Of a DNA stretch of 64,000 nucleotides, positions 1 to 14,037 are shown in pieces. How positions within the stretch are numbered: the stretch's first letter is position 1; each line of letters starts with the position of its first letter. Made by a program: the position numbers and the translations under genes. The DNA comes from Phaseolus vulgaris (lineage: Eukaryota; Streptophyta; Magnoliopsida; Fabales; Fabaceae), in assembly GCF_000499845.2 (NCBI RefSeq), contig NC_023759.2, positions 46,718,672 to 46,782,671 on the forward strand, read 5' to 3'. The notes under the pieces were generated by a model. The model was not told the origin of the DNA. It did not search any database and saw nothing but the letters and a program-made list of their open reading frames with translations.

Positions 1-3000
1 GAAAGTAGACAAAGGAATCCAATGGCATGTGTCTTGTCTAGCCGTCCAAGGATGTCTTAAACTTTGGATCCCAACGAGCGGACCCTAATGCATGCTTAGT
101 CTTTAATCTTGATGCTAAGTTACTAACGTGCTTTATATTCACCACTGAGTTGTCTGATTATGGCTCATCATTACTTCAATTTGCATAACCTAATTGACAT
201 TGTGATGGAAAGAGGATTGGAGGAATTTTGTAATGAAATAAAGGGTATTTATTTTGTTATGTGATGAAAAGTTAAATAGAAGGGTTATGGGATAACACAT
301 GTTCCCCTTTAAAGAGAATGTGGGCATAGGAAGTGCAAAAGATAGCATGCTTCGCAAGGAATTAGGAATATGATGGAGACGTGTTCTCTTGCTCCCTTTT
401 GTTTGGTATTCAAAACTCCCTTTCATTTTGACAACTTAGCTTTGCCCAAAACCTCACACCATCAATGTATTCTCCTACCATACCACTTTCATCTTTTCAT
501 CCACTGCTTTTGTTTCTTTAATAATACTATTTCACAACACCAAAAAGCAACCACTCAGACCTCAATTTCAGTCCCTACCATGGCTATTCCTTTTTTTATG
601 ACAATAAAATTGTATGTACATATTTTTTTTATTTTCCTGTTCAATGAAGAACTAGTGTTTAAAAAATTGCAGGTATTACTTTTATAGTATCAATAAGTCT
701 AAGTAAATTAAAGGAGAAGATGACACACTTTTTAAAATATATATTTTTAATTCATGTACTTTTAAACGCTTTGAATTTGTAATAAAAAAATTATTGAGTC
801 ATTGATAAAAAATTTTACGTGACAAACGAATTGTTAGGTAAGAAAACACTAATAAGAACTCATTTCAATAGTTTTCTTATTATAAATGTTTAAAATGTCT
901 AAAAGTTTGAATTATAAAAAAACCAATTTAATATGAAAGTACATAAAGAAAATATTTAACTTTTTTTATTTTATGTCTATTAAAAATGTTATATATAATA
1001 CACATAAGATTTAAAATGTTATATAATGTAAAATTATTAGACTTTAATTAAATTTTGGTTAATGCAAGTAAATATTAGTTTTTATCCAGGCCAACAATAT
1101 TATTTGTCTTAGAGAAAATGTTCACTTCATGCATACATATGAAATGAATTAACGGTTGCTAAAAAGGTTAAGTTATATCTATTTAGTAATATGTATTTCT
1201 TATAGAAACTTTGATAACATTGTATATTGTATATCTATTGCTTTAAGAACATTGTATATGAATATTTTCATTCGAAGAATGCACTTCAAGTGGTTATTCC
1301 TTATTCATTTTATATTAAGTTTTATTATAATGAAATCCTAATATCAAAATTTTATGTTTAGTTTTGAAGTGTAAAATTTACTAAAGTTATACTTGCATAA
1401 AACAAGTAAAATATGTTACTCAAGGTATATAAGTATATTGGAGTATCTCACTGACATGATATAAAGCTAAAAATATAATTTTGGATTTTTTTATAAGTTT
1501 TATTGTGTTTCTTTTTGGTGATAAAGGGGTTTATTTGTCATAAACAAGGAAAGATTGAAAAGCACAAGAGAAGGTGGTTCATTCCTATTCTCGTAATAGT
1601 AAATAATGATGTTTGTTTGGAAACTAAAGGAATTGGAAGATTTAGTTGCTAGTGGACAATGATGACTAATTAGTGGGAATTAACTCAAACTTAGTTAATT
1701 ATTATGGTGGTTAGAGTCACAAATAAATTTATTCCATATAAAGATGTATTTAAAATGTATTCGGATAATATAAATGAACTTTGAAATAAAATTAAGTTTT
1801 CTATTTATGAGAATTTTAAGGAGTTTTAAGTTATAAGAATCTCAAATTTTAATACTGTTAGAACAATATCTGGGTATCAATCTTGTGACTTATTACTCAT
1901 TTTCTTAAGTGTGATATGACTATTTTCTTTTTTAAATTAAATATCAGAATGATCCACTTTTTATTTCCATACCACTTGTTATAAGAGTCTTCTACTATTT
2001 TGTAAAATTTTGACTTTCAATTTGTTATTTAAAAAAACAAAATTATGGCATACACATTAATTGAAGATGTTGTTCAATTCACTTTATATCACAAGTCATT
2101 TATTGGTGATTTTGTTGCATTAGAAGGTTGAAAAAGAAATTAAAGGAGAGAAGAGAAAAATGAGAGAAAAAATAAATCATGTATAAAAATAAAGGGAGAA
2201 TGTTTGAGGATTTGAAAAAAAAAATGAAATTGTGAAGAGTGAAGGAAAGTTCGAGAGAGAAAAAACGAGCAGAAAATAAAATTAGACAAAAAAAATTGTG
2301 AGAAAAATAAAAGAAAAACAACAAAGAGTTGAGAGAAAAATAAATAAAAAGAAAAGTTAAGAAAAATAAATGAGTCTAGAGAAAAGGAATCTAAAAAAGA
2401 GAGAGAGATAGAAAAAAAAAGGAAAAAGATAAATAAATAAAAAATAGTGAGAGAGCTAGAGAAAGGAAAAAAAAATAACTAAGAGATATTTTTTATTGTG
2501 CAAATACTGTTTCTTCATGCAACAACGTGAGAGAAAAAAAAATCCATGGGAAGTTCCAACAACTAGTAATCTCGTATCAATTAACCAATAATCTTAATTG
2601 GAATTCTAGTTCTTGAATAAAAAATTATTAACTTTTTTCTTATCATGATATTAATTTAATTTTTCTATTTCTTTTGAAAGAAGTGTACTCATAACACTTG
2701 AAGATGAATGATGTTGAAAAAAGATAGCATAACATGATGTAGAGGGAATGGCATAATTTTATTTTTTTTAATTCTTATTATACTTTTTAAATGCGATAGA
2801 TATACATTTTTAAGAGAAAATTAATTACATAAAACAAATCAATATAAAAAAGTTATATATTTTTTATTTTATCCTTCACCCACTTATATGTAGTATTTGT
2901 CTACTTCAACTAACATTTGAGTTATGTTCTCTCTTTTTTGTGAAAACATATTTTAACTCATATTATCTATTGTTTAATTTCTTTAAAACTACACACAACA

Positions 3001-3488
3001 GTTTTTATCTCTGGCCAACACCTTTTGAAAAATATTTTAAAATACTATTCATTTTTTTAAAATATTTTTAACATTTAAAAAAATTAACATTCAATCTTAT
3101 AATTATTAACCTATCAATAATAAAGCTAAATTTTTACATTTGTAACCTCAATTGTTTGTTTTTTTTTTTGTTTATGAATGCATGATTTAACTTTTAACTT
3201 TCTATTTAATGAACTGATGAAATTAAACAGTTGATTATATATTGAATTTAATCAATTAATCACAATTTTTTGAGAGACACAATGACTATTATAAAATCTT
3301 AATTTATTAAAAAAAAATCCTATTTCTCATATTTTTCTCTTCACCCAACAGCTTCGTATTTCCATTTTATTCCTTACAAATTTGTATCAACTTTTTTTTT
3401 CTATTTTAGATTTTCTTTATTTTTCTTTCCAAAGAAATCAAGTTAGTACACTAAAAATAATAAAGGAAAGAAAAATAATAATTAGTTG
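1..3488. other. AT-rich intergenic spacer
   Basis: No gene could be supported here. Short open frames at 190-426 and 370-687 lack recognisable domains, splice context or a convincing start. The one clear compositional feature is the purine tract listed separately at 2120-2545. The first 200 bases are less AT-rich than the rest and could be the edge of a neighbouring transcription unit, but nothing proves it. Confidence 0.5.
2120..2545. repeat. Purine-rich GAGA/GAAA low-complexity tract
   Basis: About 425 bases in which the plus strand is almost only A and G, with repeated gagagaaaaa, gagagagaga and gaaaaaaa runs. The strand asymmetry is strong and the unit is irregular, so this is a low-complexity tract and not a tandem array. 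The minus-strand open frame inside it (2100-2324) is rich in Phe, Leu and Ser only because of this composition. Confidence 0.75.
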
Positions 3489-4620
3489 TGTAGCGGTCGG
3501 TACTAGACAACCCATGTCATTCGATCTCAATGATCGACCGACCACATTAATATATATTAAAGGTGTTCAAGAAATGACAATAATGACAATTGTGGAAATC
3601 TTCTACGAATTATGATTTTGTCATACCAAATTCAGATGATATCAATATACCAATATACCATATACCCTCCTTATAAATAAGGGATCATGTTATAAATCAA
3701 TTAGCAACTAGTATTTGATTGATTCGACCTATCACAACAAGAGCTCATGATTAAACATTATAAATAAACCCTTTACAGAGTTATAAGGGACGCTCTATTT
3801 AGCTTTACAATATACATTTTTTATTTGGAGTACCTTTTTCAGGTCCACCCCGACTACGCACCAATAACAAAAGGAGGAGACTTGAAGGAAGGAGCAAGAG
3901 TCTACCGACAAATCAACAATTGCACAATCAGTTTCAAGTACTATCTATGTCCCTCTTTGTCCATAGAGGTACAGGTTGAATATGTTATTTTCAATTTGGT
4001 AAGCAAAAAATATTTTTTTTATCAATATATCTTCCATATAGATAAAGTGTTTTATTTTAGATTTTCAACACAATCTCTCATGTCAAAGCTACTAACTCGT
4101 GCATAAGACTATATTTATGGATAATTCGATAACAATGCGAGTGACCCATCACAACAAGGACTCATGTTATTTATAAATAAGGGATCATATTATAAATCAA
4201 TTAGTAACTGATATTTGATTGATTCGGCCAATTACAACAAGGACTCATGTTATTTATAAATAAGGGATCATGTTATAAATCAATTAGCAACTAATATTTG
4301 ATTGATTTGGCCCATCACAACAAGGGGTCATGACTAAACACTATAAATAAATCATTTACAAAAGTATAAGGTATGCTCTAATCAGTTTACAATATATACT
4401 ATTTACACAGTACTTACTTGAGCGTTTGAGTACATTTTTCAGATCCACCTCGACTGAGCATCAATAACAAAATGAAGAGACTTGAAGGAATAAGCAAGGA
4501 AACTACCGACAAATCAACAATTGTACAACTAGTTCCAAATACTATCTAGGCCCCTCTTTGTCCATTAAGATATATGTTGAATATGTTATTTTCAATTTGT
4601 TAAGCAAAAAATAATAATTA
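3489..4620 (+). repeat. Diverged LTR-like fossil, two copies in direct order
   Basis: A block of about 350 bases near 3668-4015 recurs, diverged, near 4245-4612, with a partial third copy of its first part at 4155-4240. Shared landmarks are ttataaataagggatcat, ttgattgattcg, a ctataaata-type TATA box (about 3757 and 4342), a cag-atccacc stretch and ttgaatatgttattttcaa. At 4420-4436 the copy carries the ACTTGAGCGT motif also found behind the TATA box in the retroelement LTRs at 31050 and 53242. The left edge (TGTAGCGGTCGG at 3489) resembles the start of those LTRs. I infer an old Ty3/gypsy LTR relic; no coding remnant survives. Confidence 0.45.
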
Positions 4621-5826
4621 TTAATTTGGAATTTACTTTTTTTAATATAATAATTACAATTATATTCTATTATTATCTTAAACCAATATTACTATCAATA
4701 TAAATTATTTTCTTATTAGTCATAAATCAAACCGCTGAAAGAAAATATTGCTCAATAATTATTGGTGCATTATAAGTTACAAATGAATTAGGTAGAAGAA
4801 CAACATAGTACTCCATCCATTTCATTTATCATTCATTTAAGATTTTCTTACACGTTAGAAAAACAATAAATAAGTTAGTACAATTTTTTACATAATTAAG
4901 ATGTTAAGTAGTTCTTCCACCAATTGGTTTATAATTTCTGCAATCATGATTATTGAACAATAATCGCTATCACCTAGTCGGTTTATGACTAATAATTAAA
5001 AAAAATATATATTAATCTGAATATTTGTTAATACAACATTAGAATAAAATTGTAATCATATAAAAAGAAATAAAAGACAGCTAAATGTCAAAAATTATAT
5101 ATAAAAAAACTCTAAAACAAAGGGAGATACAAAGAACATCTAGTTTCAGAGTCAATGCAGCAGCACAAACAGGCAATCGTTTTGTTCCCTTAATATGTCA
5201 CTGTGTAAACTACATGAATAACTGTTTAAGAACTATTGTTGGTTTCAAAGTTGTACGGCTTTTTTGGTCAGATTTCTCCATTTGAAAATTTACTTATACA
5301 CAAAGCAAACTATATATTCTAGCTCCTATACATTTTTTTAGCAGTTTGTCACCACCAAAATGATTTTATAAGAGAAACCAGTTTTGCAGCAATCATGAAT
5401 TTGATCATTAAAGGAAACGACATTGTTAAATAAATACCCCATGGCTCATATCTTAAATGTGTTTATGTCTTCCATCTAGCAATTTTGATTCGCTAATTGC
5501 ATGATTCTCATCGGTACAACATATCGTGCTAGATACTAAAGAATATTATTCAGCTGTTTCAAAATAAATAAAAAGTTCCACTTTATCGTCGTTATCACTC
5601 AAAACTATAATTATTCCTCAGTCTCCCCTACAAAGACTTTGCACAAGTTTGAACAGGGAAACCGGGCTCAATTGGGGTTGGAAAATATGGGGGCTCTATC
5701 ATACATAAACAACTAAGTCACAAAGAATGATATCTGCATCGCCAAGGGATAGATTACTCAGCTGGACTAGCTTATGCTTTGGAATCTAACAGCTACAGAA
5801 GACAGATGACCTCCAAAGATCAATTG
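4621..5826. other. Spacer and 3' flank of the minus-strand carrier gene
   Basis: AT-rich sequence without a supportable gene. The 5085-5285 open frame has no recognisable features. The part nearest 5826 is the downstream flank, and probably the 3' UTR, of the NDT1-like gene that ends at 5827 on the minus strand. I could not place its polyadenylation site. Confidence 0.45.
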
Positions 5827-8800
5827 TCACAAAATATGAGGTTGTGGATCAGAAGGAAAAAGAGAAACAAGAAATCGGTGTATCATTTCAAAGCTGGTGA
5901 ATGTGATTACAGCAGCTGGCGTTGTCCTCAGAAGGTTGGTGGCACAACCTCGGTAAAAACCTGATATGCCTTCTTGTTGAAAAACCTTTCTAATACAGTC
6001 AATCACACCAGAGTACCGTCTCTCTGAATGATGCCCTTGTTCTTGCAGTCTGGAACGTACGACCTGCAAACAAAATACACAAACTTTCTAATGTTTATTT
6101 GCTCAAAGAACAGAAATGCAAAAACATTTTTGGAATATTTATTAAACACTGATAATAGATTCTAGATCCTTTTTTCCATCAGATGGTGGGCAAGCTATAA
6201 CTCATTCACAAGACCAAAGGTATGGTATAAGTACCCTATGTGGACAAATAACCTGAACTAGACTACCTCAATCATTCAGCAACATACCTCATGAGGATAA
6301 GTTAATGTGGATGCAAAAATTTTGGAAACTGATGATGCAATTGCAACATCACGTGCACCAAGTTTATCCATTGCTGTGTCATCTGATACAAAATAGTTAA
6401 GACATTAATTAACTGCCAAAACTTTCAAGAGTTCACAGAAAGCCGTGGACATGAAATTACCTTGATTTGCCAGATAAAACTTTATTGTCTCGTATGTAGG
6501 AAATTGAATGGCAACATGACTGATACCAGCCAAAGCAGGTACAAGTCCACTGTTTGTGGAAAAAAAATTTGAAAGTCATTAAATCATTCAGAATATTTCC
6601 AAATGCATTGACCATCACGGTGCATTTGTGTTACGCAATACCAACCTGTACAGGCCCCGAATGCCCTCTTCATGTGCAATTCTCCTTAATGCAGATAGTG
6701 TGCCCCTATATGGCACAACACCAGATCTTATTCCTTGGGTCTGCACAAAAAATACCGCAAACTTATAGTGCATAATACATAAAACGAATTCATAATAACA
6801 ATGTAGGTTCTATTGTCTCTATGGTTTTGGCAAGATGAAGTTCATGTTCATAAATACTAAAATGAGGAATGTTCGTGCAGTTATCCATGCAATGCCTTTA
6901 ATAAAATTCATAAGCCTTTTCTCCTAAACGGATAACATCATAACACTATCTGCCCACAGCAATAAGATTGCCAGTAGCTGTTTTCTGAGTTCAATATCTT
7001 CCCAAACCACGAGTAGGGGTTGTGTCATGAATCATGACATCATCTTGCACAGAGGTCAGACAGAAAGGAAAACAATGTCTTATTTATTTCCTTATCGGTT
7101 AATTACCATAAAATTCTAGATTTATGGAAAAAAACTGTGAAATACCAAATTTCATGATAATAACGACAAATAAGACAGTCAAATGAGCTTTTTACTCTAC
7201 AATAAATTTCAAATAACATGTATCACTCTGTGCATCATGCCAATTTTATGTGAGATGTAACTGGCAATCAAATATATCAGCCTAATTTTAGATTGAATGA
7301 AGAAACACACTTGGAGTCTAGTCTTGACAACCCAGAGGGGATTTGTGAACATGGTAGTTGCAGCTCCAGCACCAGAAGCAGCTATCATATTAGATCCAAT
7401 TGAAAGATGATGGCTGTCATCTGCATACATTACATAGCTATTATAATTCGTAATCTAAATGGGAGAAGGGGGGTGACACAGCAAGTTATCAACATAAAAA
7501 TAAAGGTTAATAAGTGGATTAATTAATTTTATCACACAAAAAGAAAAATGCTTCCAACAATCCTTTCTTTGGATCAACAGAAAATAATCATTAATGGACT
7601 AACCATCAGAATGGAGAAAGCTCTTAAGCTGCTCATATGTACTAAAATAAACCTGCAGATTCATAAATTGATACAATTAGAACATCAATTGAAAAAGTTG
7701 TGGACGCACTAAAGATTTATACCAGAACAATAAAATAAATTCTTCAATAATTAACTAACTTTTCTTCAGAAGTAGTCATATTAAGGTGGTTCATAGCAAT
7801 GGCCAGGACCTTTTTTGGTCACCTATCAGGAATCACTAGGTAACTGGTCAATTAGTTACACCTTTAGTTAAGAATTAAAGTTCACTATTCAGTCTCCATC
7901 TCAGTGTTCTATATATATTGTCCATTCTTTTATTTATTTGAATGGCTTTGTGCACTTATTTATTTGAAAACCAATGCAGTATGATACTTACCTCCACATT
8001 GAGGAGTTTCTTTGAATGAAAGTGGAAGATGTTTTATTGTTTTGATATGTTCTGTTCACCTTCATTTTGTTTTTCCTTATTATAAGTGTTTTTTAAGTCA
8101 TCACCCTGAACCAGCCATAAAAATGGAGGTTGGTTGATATGTGGTCCAGGGCACAATGATGCTGTACTCCAGTGTAAAAAAAAATAAAGTGAATCAAAAT
8201 CAAATCTGACCAACAACCATGAAATGCACATATTTTAACTCATTTCAGTAAGTACTAATGTTTCTCATGAATGACTTCATACCCCAGGCTTTTCAGAGAT
8301 ATAACATGATCTTCATTTATGACAACCTTTCACAAGAGACACGGTAGGCATTAATTACTATAGTATATTTCATTACCAAATTGATGGCTGTAATTTAGAA
8401 GAGCAGTTACAAATTTTGGACATGAAAGGTAGTGAATTTGTCAAGATTTTATTTGTTGTTTAATCCATCAAGAAAAATAACACATTCAAACAGAACATAG
8501 ACGGGAGAAACGACTCACCGCCCAATTTGGAAGTAAAGCCAGCACAGTGGGCGCAAGCCCTCGGTACATTCCACGTAACCCCTCCTTGCGAAAAATTTGC
8601 TCCAAACTACCAACTATTATGCTGCCTGCGGACAAATAACAATCATAAGCTAGAATCTCAATATTGAGTTTCAGCAGTTCAACCAATAGTAAAATAAATT
8701 CCCCACCGTTGTTTCATCCTTCATATATTACTATTAACAAACTGAAATCTAAAAACAATGGCAATAACTCTTCTTTCGAATGACAGGCTAAATACAGGGC

Positions 8801-9171
8801 AGGCAAACCTTACTCGTTATCTCATTTATACACCAGAGTTAAAATAAATCAAAGAAATAAAAAAGGAGCCGGAGGGAGGCTTGCGGTTATACCTTTAACA
8901 CTTCCATTGGTGAGTTGCGGGACACCATGAACCTGAAACCTAGTTTTGATGACATCTAAAGGACACACAAATGTAGCAGCAATAACCCCTGCACCAAATT
9001 ACATACACGAAAACAAACAATTACAAATCGAATTCAGCAGAACGGAAAATTGAAAAAGAAACTGCGACAAGAATAATATAATTGAGGGATACCGGCGGAA
9101 GCACCGGCGGCGGCATTGCAGAGGAGGCCCTTGGGATTGATATGATTAACGGGGTGGGCGTCGGCAGACAT
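5827..9171 (-). CDS. NDT1: NAD+ transporter of the mitochondrial carrier family (NDT1-like)
   Basis: Nine coding exons on the minus strand: 9171-9093, 8988-8893, 8625-8519, 7652-7604, 7420-7311, 6740-6646, 6549-6461, 6382-6288 and 6063-5827. All junctions are GT-AG and the phases agree, giving 318 residues. The three carrier repeats each keep the signature Px[DE]xx[KR]: PLDVIKTR (36-43), PLWVVKTR (about 138-145) and PHEVVRSR (about 238-245). The C-terminal stretch with [13 protein letters not shown] closely follows Arabidopsis NDT1 as I remember it. The family exchanges NAD+ for ADP or AMP across an organelle inner membrane; NDT1 has been placed in chloroplast and in mitochondrial membranes. 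I chose the start MSADAHP because it precedes the first transmembrane segment directly and matches the family N-terminus. The close homologue NDT2 is the main alternative. Confidence 0.93.
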
Positions 9172-9445
9172 TGGCGGCGAAATCGAGGGAGAAAGTGGCG
9201 AAAATGAAAAAGGAATCCTCTCTGGAGAGGGCGGTGGCGGAGGAACAGGGTAGTCGCATGGCCTGAGAGTTAGGGCACAGGTGAAAGACAGAGTCTCTCG
9301 CTGGATGGATCAATCCTAGAGTTTTGGGATTAGATTAGGGTTTGGATGAGATCCAAGAACACGAGTCAAAAACGATCCTTCTTCCTCTACCACAACACCA
9401 AACCAAACACCAAATACATCTCTCTCTCTCTTTACTGGGTCCCGC
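9172..9445 (-). promoter_or_regulatory. 5' UTR and proximal promoter of the NDT1-like gene
   Basis: Sequence upstream of the minus-strand start is less AT-rich than the spacer beyond it and ends in a CT microsatellite (tctctctctctc at about 9420-9431). Such CT/GA runs are common in plant 5' leaders and core promoters. No clear TATA box was seen, so the transcription start is not placed. Confidence 0.4.
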
Positions 9446-12329
9446 CTAAAAGAATTCCAATGTTTATTTATTATGCATATCATTAATCAATTTATCTTCC
9501 TTATTAATGCTAAGAAGGAAAGAGAAGTTTAACCAGTTAGTTACCAGGAGTTCTCTCTTTTAATCTTTATTTCTCAAATATCACACTTTACTTATTTATT
9601 TTATTTATAAATAACGTAAAATATCAAATTATGATTTACAGTAATATTCTCCTTCGTTTATTTCACAATATTTAAATAACAATAACAAGCATAAATTATT
9701 ATTAAATAATAATGTTCGTGTTTATTATTTAAATTAAGTATTTGCATTTATAATATAAATATTAGTTTTATTTTCTCTCTTTTGTTATTTAAAAATTATA
9801 AAATTAGTATTTATACTTAAATATTATTTTAATCATGTTAAATTATTATTTATATAATATTATTTAATTAATCACTTTTATAAAAGAATTATTAATTAAA
9901 TAATTTTATGTTGATCATCATAATGAGAGATAAGAGAAGAGTTTTACCCGTTGATAAACAATGACAACCGCATAATAAATTGTTAATATATTCCTTTATT
10001 TTTTGGATTTGAAGCAATATATTTCCATTGTTTCAATTATATTAGATATTTAAGTCGTTTTGTTTTTATTTCTATCGCATTTAATTTATTTTTTATATGC
10101 TTAAGTCGACTTCTTTCAAGGTCATTGAACCTACCTCTATTTTGATCGATTTCTATTTGTTGGATCCAAGTTAGATATTTGTATACTCTAAATGATTGTA
10201 TCATGACCCGATCATGACAGAATACAATATTACTTTATCATAGTTGTAGTTTATATTTTAAGTAAGATATAAAGAAATCGTAATGATAGAAAATGAAAAA
10301 TTCGTACACAAATTTGTCTTATTCCTGAAATGTCTATACTTTAGACAAAACTGATAAGTAAAATCAAATGGCTAAACATGTAGGGAATTTTGCATATAGA
10401 AAAATTGTCCACGACAAAATAATTGACTTTGTATTATTTGATTAGTATGAATTACACTTTCATGACTTTCTAGCATATCAATGGATAAAATTTATCATGG
10501 AGATCTTATCAAGATATGGAGATCTTATAAGATATTTTATTTGAACTTGAAAGTTATTGATCCATCTGGTTGTTCAAGTTTACAAAAATAAATATCAAAA
10601 TCAAACCTATTGATTATGTAACATTCTAGAAAAAACAACTTAATAATTAAATAAACACTGGTGTTTATTATGCATGTAAACAATTGAGTGTATAATTTTG
10701 AGTAAATAATGAGTTATTTTTCTTACTATGTTTGATTTTTTATAATAACTTTGTAATAATTTAGAAATTAATAAAAGTGATAAATAAGTTTAGAAAACCA
10801 ATCCTAATTAATTGCATTATGTGACCCTGCATTATACCTTGTTAGATGAAGTTCTAAGTCATTAACACGAACGTCTAAGCTAATTATGTTATATTTATCA
10901 CTTATGGTAAAAACATTTTATCTATTTTTTACCTAAACCTATCTTAGCCGAATTTGGCAAGGAAAGACAGAAGTCAAAATGGTTAAAAGAAGGGCATTAC
11001 TTCTTGGTACAAATAAGATTACATCATTACCATCAATTTTACCTACATCACACTTTTTCCTTTAGATAATCAAACTAACAAATAATTAAACATTGTCCCC
11101 AATTATCCACATTGTTTGAGACCACTATAAATAGGAAGTTTGACCTCACAAAACTCATGTTTGTCATTACAAAACCAAACAACATTTAGGTAAAAAGAGA
11201 TATTGTGTTGCTTCTTTTACAAATCAAATCTTTCATACTTGAAACCATCTTAGCTAAGTGAGAGTATGAAGTAGTTTTCCTTTCATTTTTTGTTAATATA
11301 AATACTTTGTTTCATGTTAATTAGTTTTAGTAAAATCAGTGTATTTTTGTGTTTGGAATGTGTAAATATATGTTATTAAGTGTTCTAGAATGTTAGAAAT
11401 TGTATGGTTGAATATACTTTTTGTAAATCATGTGAAAAGATATTATTGATGAACATGAAAAACAAAATAGTTGATTGTTTCTAAATATAATAAAACATTT
11501 TGTGATTATAAAACTCTTTATGTCAATTATGCACAAATAATTAATTAACTTTAGTAAGCATCAATATCCTATGCATATTTAATTTATTACTTTTGAAAAC
11601 AACCAATTAAATGTAGTAGTATGGGTTAAAAGCACCATTCTATTTAAAATCATTGATTAAGTGAATAAATTATGTATAAATTCACGGTCATATTTAATGA
11701 TAAACATCTAATGTTTATGCCTAACCTAATCTGAGATTGAAAGAGGACCTGATAGCTATGACACAATATACCTAATTAATTCTGTTTATATATTATTAAT
11801 AAGTTCTAATACAATTCTTGTAAAAATAGTTTTTAAGTTTAATTATACTTCACAAACCTGTTTAGAAAATTAAATTTCACTTCACTCATTTTGTTAATAT
11901 TAGTGTAAAATCTTCATAAATATTTGTTTAGCTATTTTTTTATTTTATATTTGCAACTCGTTAAGCACATTCAAATATTTAACTATTTTTGTTTTATATT
12001 TAAAACTAATTAAGAAAATTCAAATTTAAAAGTGAAAGAATTAAATTTTCTAAATTCATAATGTTCTTATCAAATTTAACTGTTTGAAAGAAATTTAAAA
12101 ATCTTGCTATACTTCTATAACACTTTTAATTTACTTAAATATTTTCATATAAATTATATATTAAATCATTAGTTAATTAAAACAATATATAAAAGTTGAT
12201 ACATAACCCCACTTTTTAATTTATTAATTTTCGGAATACATTTTTTATAATTTTAATATAAAGTTTATAAATTTTTTATTTTAATAATTATTGTAGTAAT
12301 TATTTTTTATTACAAGGAAAGATGGAATC
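9446..12329. other. AT-rich intergenic spacer
   Basis: About 2.9 kb with no open frame that can be supported. It holds a promoter-like site at 11100-11260 (separate entry) and a short direct duplication, atggagatcttat, at about 10498-10532. Nothing else recognisable was found. Confidence 0.5.
11100..11260 (+). promoter_or_regulatory. Orphan promoter-like sequence with a strong TATA box
   Basis: ACTATAAATAGG (TATA box at 11126-11133) sits in a less biased island, followed about 30-40 bases later by a plant-leader-like stretch (aaaaccaaacaacattt) and a pyrimidine-rich segment. No coding region of useful length follows in the next 2 kb. It could drive a non-coding RNA, be the remains of an LTR, or be chance. 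Confidence 0.3.
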
Positions 12330-12765
12330 ATTATTAAAAAAAATCATTAAATTGCAATTAATTTTAGAGACAAAAATAATTAGTTGCTGAATTAAATTAC
12401 AGACCATTTTAGAGACTACAAAAATTATTGATATCTAAAGTTTCTATTACTCATAAAAATTTATAAAGTAGTTTTTAGATTGATACTTAGATACAAAGTT
12501 TTTATCCACTGATAGTTTAGATTCTAAATTAGTCTCTAAAAGAATAATTGAGATCAATTTAAAATATCTAAAATATTAGTAGCTGAAACTTTGGTAACTA
12601 ATTTAGATACCAATCTAGAAATCATTTTATAAATTTTTATTAATAATAAAAACACTTTAGATACTAATAATTTATTAATTTCTAAAATAATATATAATTT
12701 AATTAATATGTTGAATAATTATTTTTTATCTAAATTTGATTATTATTTAATGATTTTTTTTATTG
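12330..12765. mobile_element. Long palindromic MITE-like element
   Basis: The left half (from taaaaaaaatcattaaat at about 12334) is matched in reverse complement by the right half (atttaatgatttttttta ending at about 12762), with the centre near 12530. The arms stay similar for most of about 200 bases, including TTTAGAGACT against AGTCTCTAAA type segments and ataaaaatttataaa against tttataaatttttat. Such imperfect foldbacks are typical of MITEs. I could not find a convincing target-site duplication, so the superfamily is open. A transcript would fold into one long hairpin. Confidence 0.6.
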
Positions 12766-14035
12766 CGTGTTATATATATATAATTATAAAAATATCTACT
12801 TTTTTTCCTATAAAAAATTATATAGTAATACTTTACTAAAAACATTTTTTATCTTCAAATAAAAATGTAATATTAATTTAATAAAAGTAATTTGGTTTTC
12901 GTAGACAACTTTAATAAAGTTTTAAACAAATAATTAGTAGATATATATGTGTATATTTGAAAAAGAAATTTGTTTGGAATATTAATTTTCCTTCGAGAGT
13001 ATAAATGATATTATTTTAAAGACTTAATACTATTTTAAAATTATATACTTTAATATTATTCTCCCCTACAACTTTAATAATTTTAAATACGTTAAAGACA
13101 TATTATTTTAACATTATTTTTCTAATTATACAGTTTTCAGTGTAATCTGTATTTTAATAATAGTAAATATAAAATGATTAAACATTATGTTTAAAAATAC
13201 ATTATTGATCAGAATCATCTTAATAATAAAAAATTAATATAATTTTTTAACATAGTTCATGCCTATAATAAAATAGCAGTAAATTCACAAGAAGGATGAA
13301 AATTATGTATTTCCTAAAATTAAATTAAAGTCTAAAAATTAATATACAGCATGAACATTTTTTAAATATACCCACTACAATTCAAAAATCCAATATATCT
13401 TTTATAAAAAAAACAAATTAATAAAAAAAAAGTTTTGAAAACACTTTATAAATTATTTTTTGAAAACTGATAACATAAAGTTAATTTTGTAATTTAAGAG
13501 TATTTATTATTGATGAACACTTTTTAGAACATGATCGAAGAATAATTTTTTTCTTAAACAGGTATATAAATTTATCTATACATTATAATATATAAATAAA
13601 TAAAATCATATTTTTTAAGGGAATTATATTCCATATTATGAGATTAAGTGATAACCCTAATAAGGTTAGGGTGCAATCGTATCCCCCCTCAGAGCAGATT
13701 CAACCTTGTCCCGGAAATCACTATCCCCACCAAAGCAAACTTCAAACTCTTCAGAAGGTGTTCTTTTTTGTTATCGCCATAGTTAATTGTTGTTTTGGAA
13801 GAATTGTGATAGATTCTGTTCTCTTGTTCTTCTTCATGTTTTTTTATTTGCCAGATCATGGTTACTCTTATCACTAACCAATTTCGGAATTATTACTTGA
13901 TTATCAACCATAATTATATCTCCAGAAGATTACAATTATGCTTGCCTTGAACAATGCATGTGCACTGGTTATGATTCTGTATGAAATACTCATCAACCAT
14001 GTTAGTGATATAAGTAATCTTGTGCTACATTGTAG
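12766..14035. other. Spacer and probable 5' UTR exon of the SANT-domain gene
   Basis: 12766-13630 is AT-rich with nothing recognisable. 13640-13756 is GC-richer and ends at a possible donor (cttcagaag then gtgttc). The acceptor ttgtag at 14030-14035 is three bases before the ATG at 14038. This suggests a 5' UTR exon joined to the first coding exon. Both open frames at 13638-13877 are then untranslated leader or intron. Confidence 0.4.
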
Positions 14036-14037
14036 AA

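Noticed and set aside
370..687. Plus-strand 105-residue frame near the left edge
   Set aside because: Composition-driven, no domain, no promoter or splice evidence.
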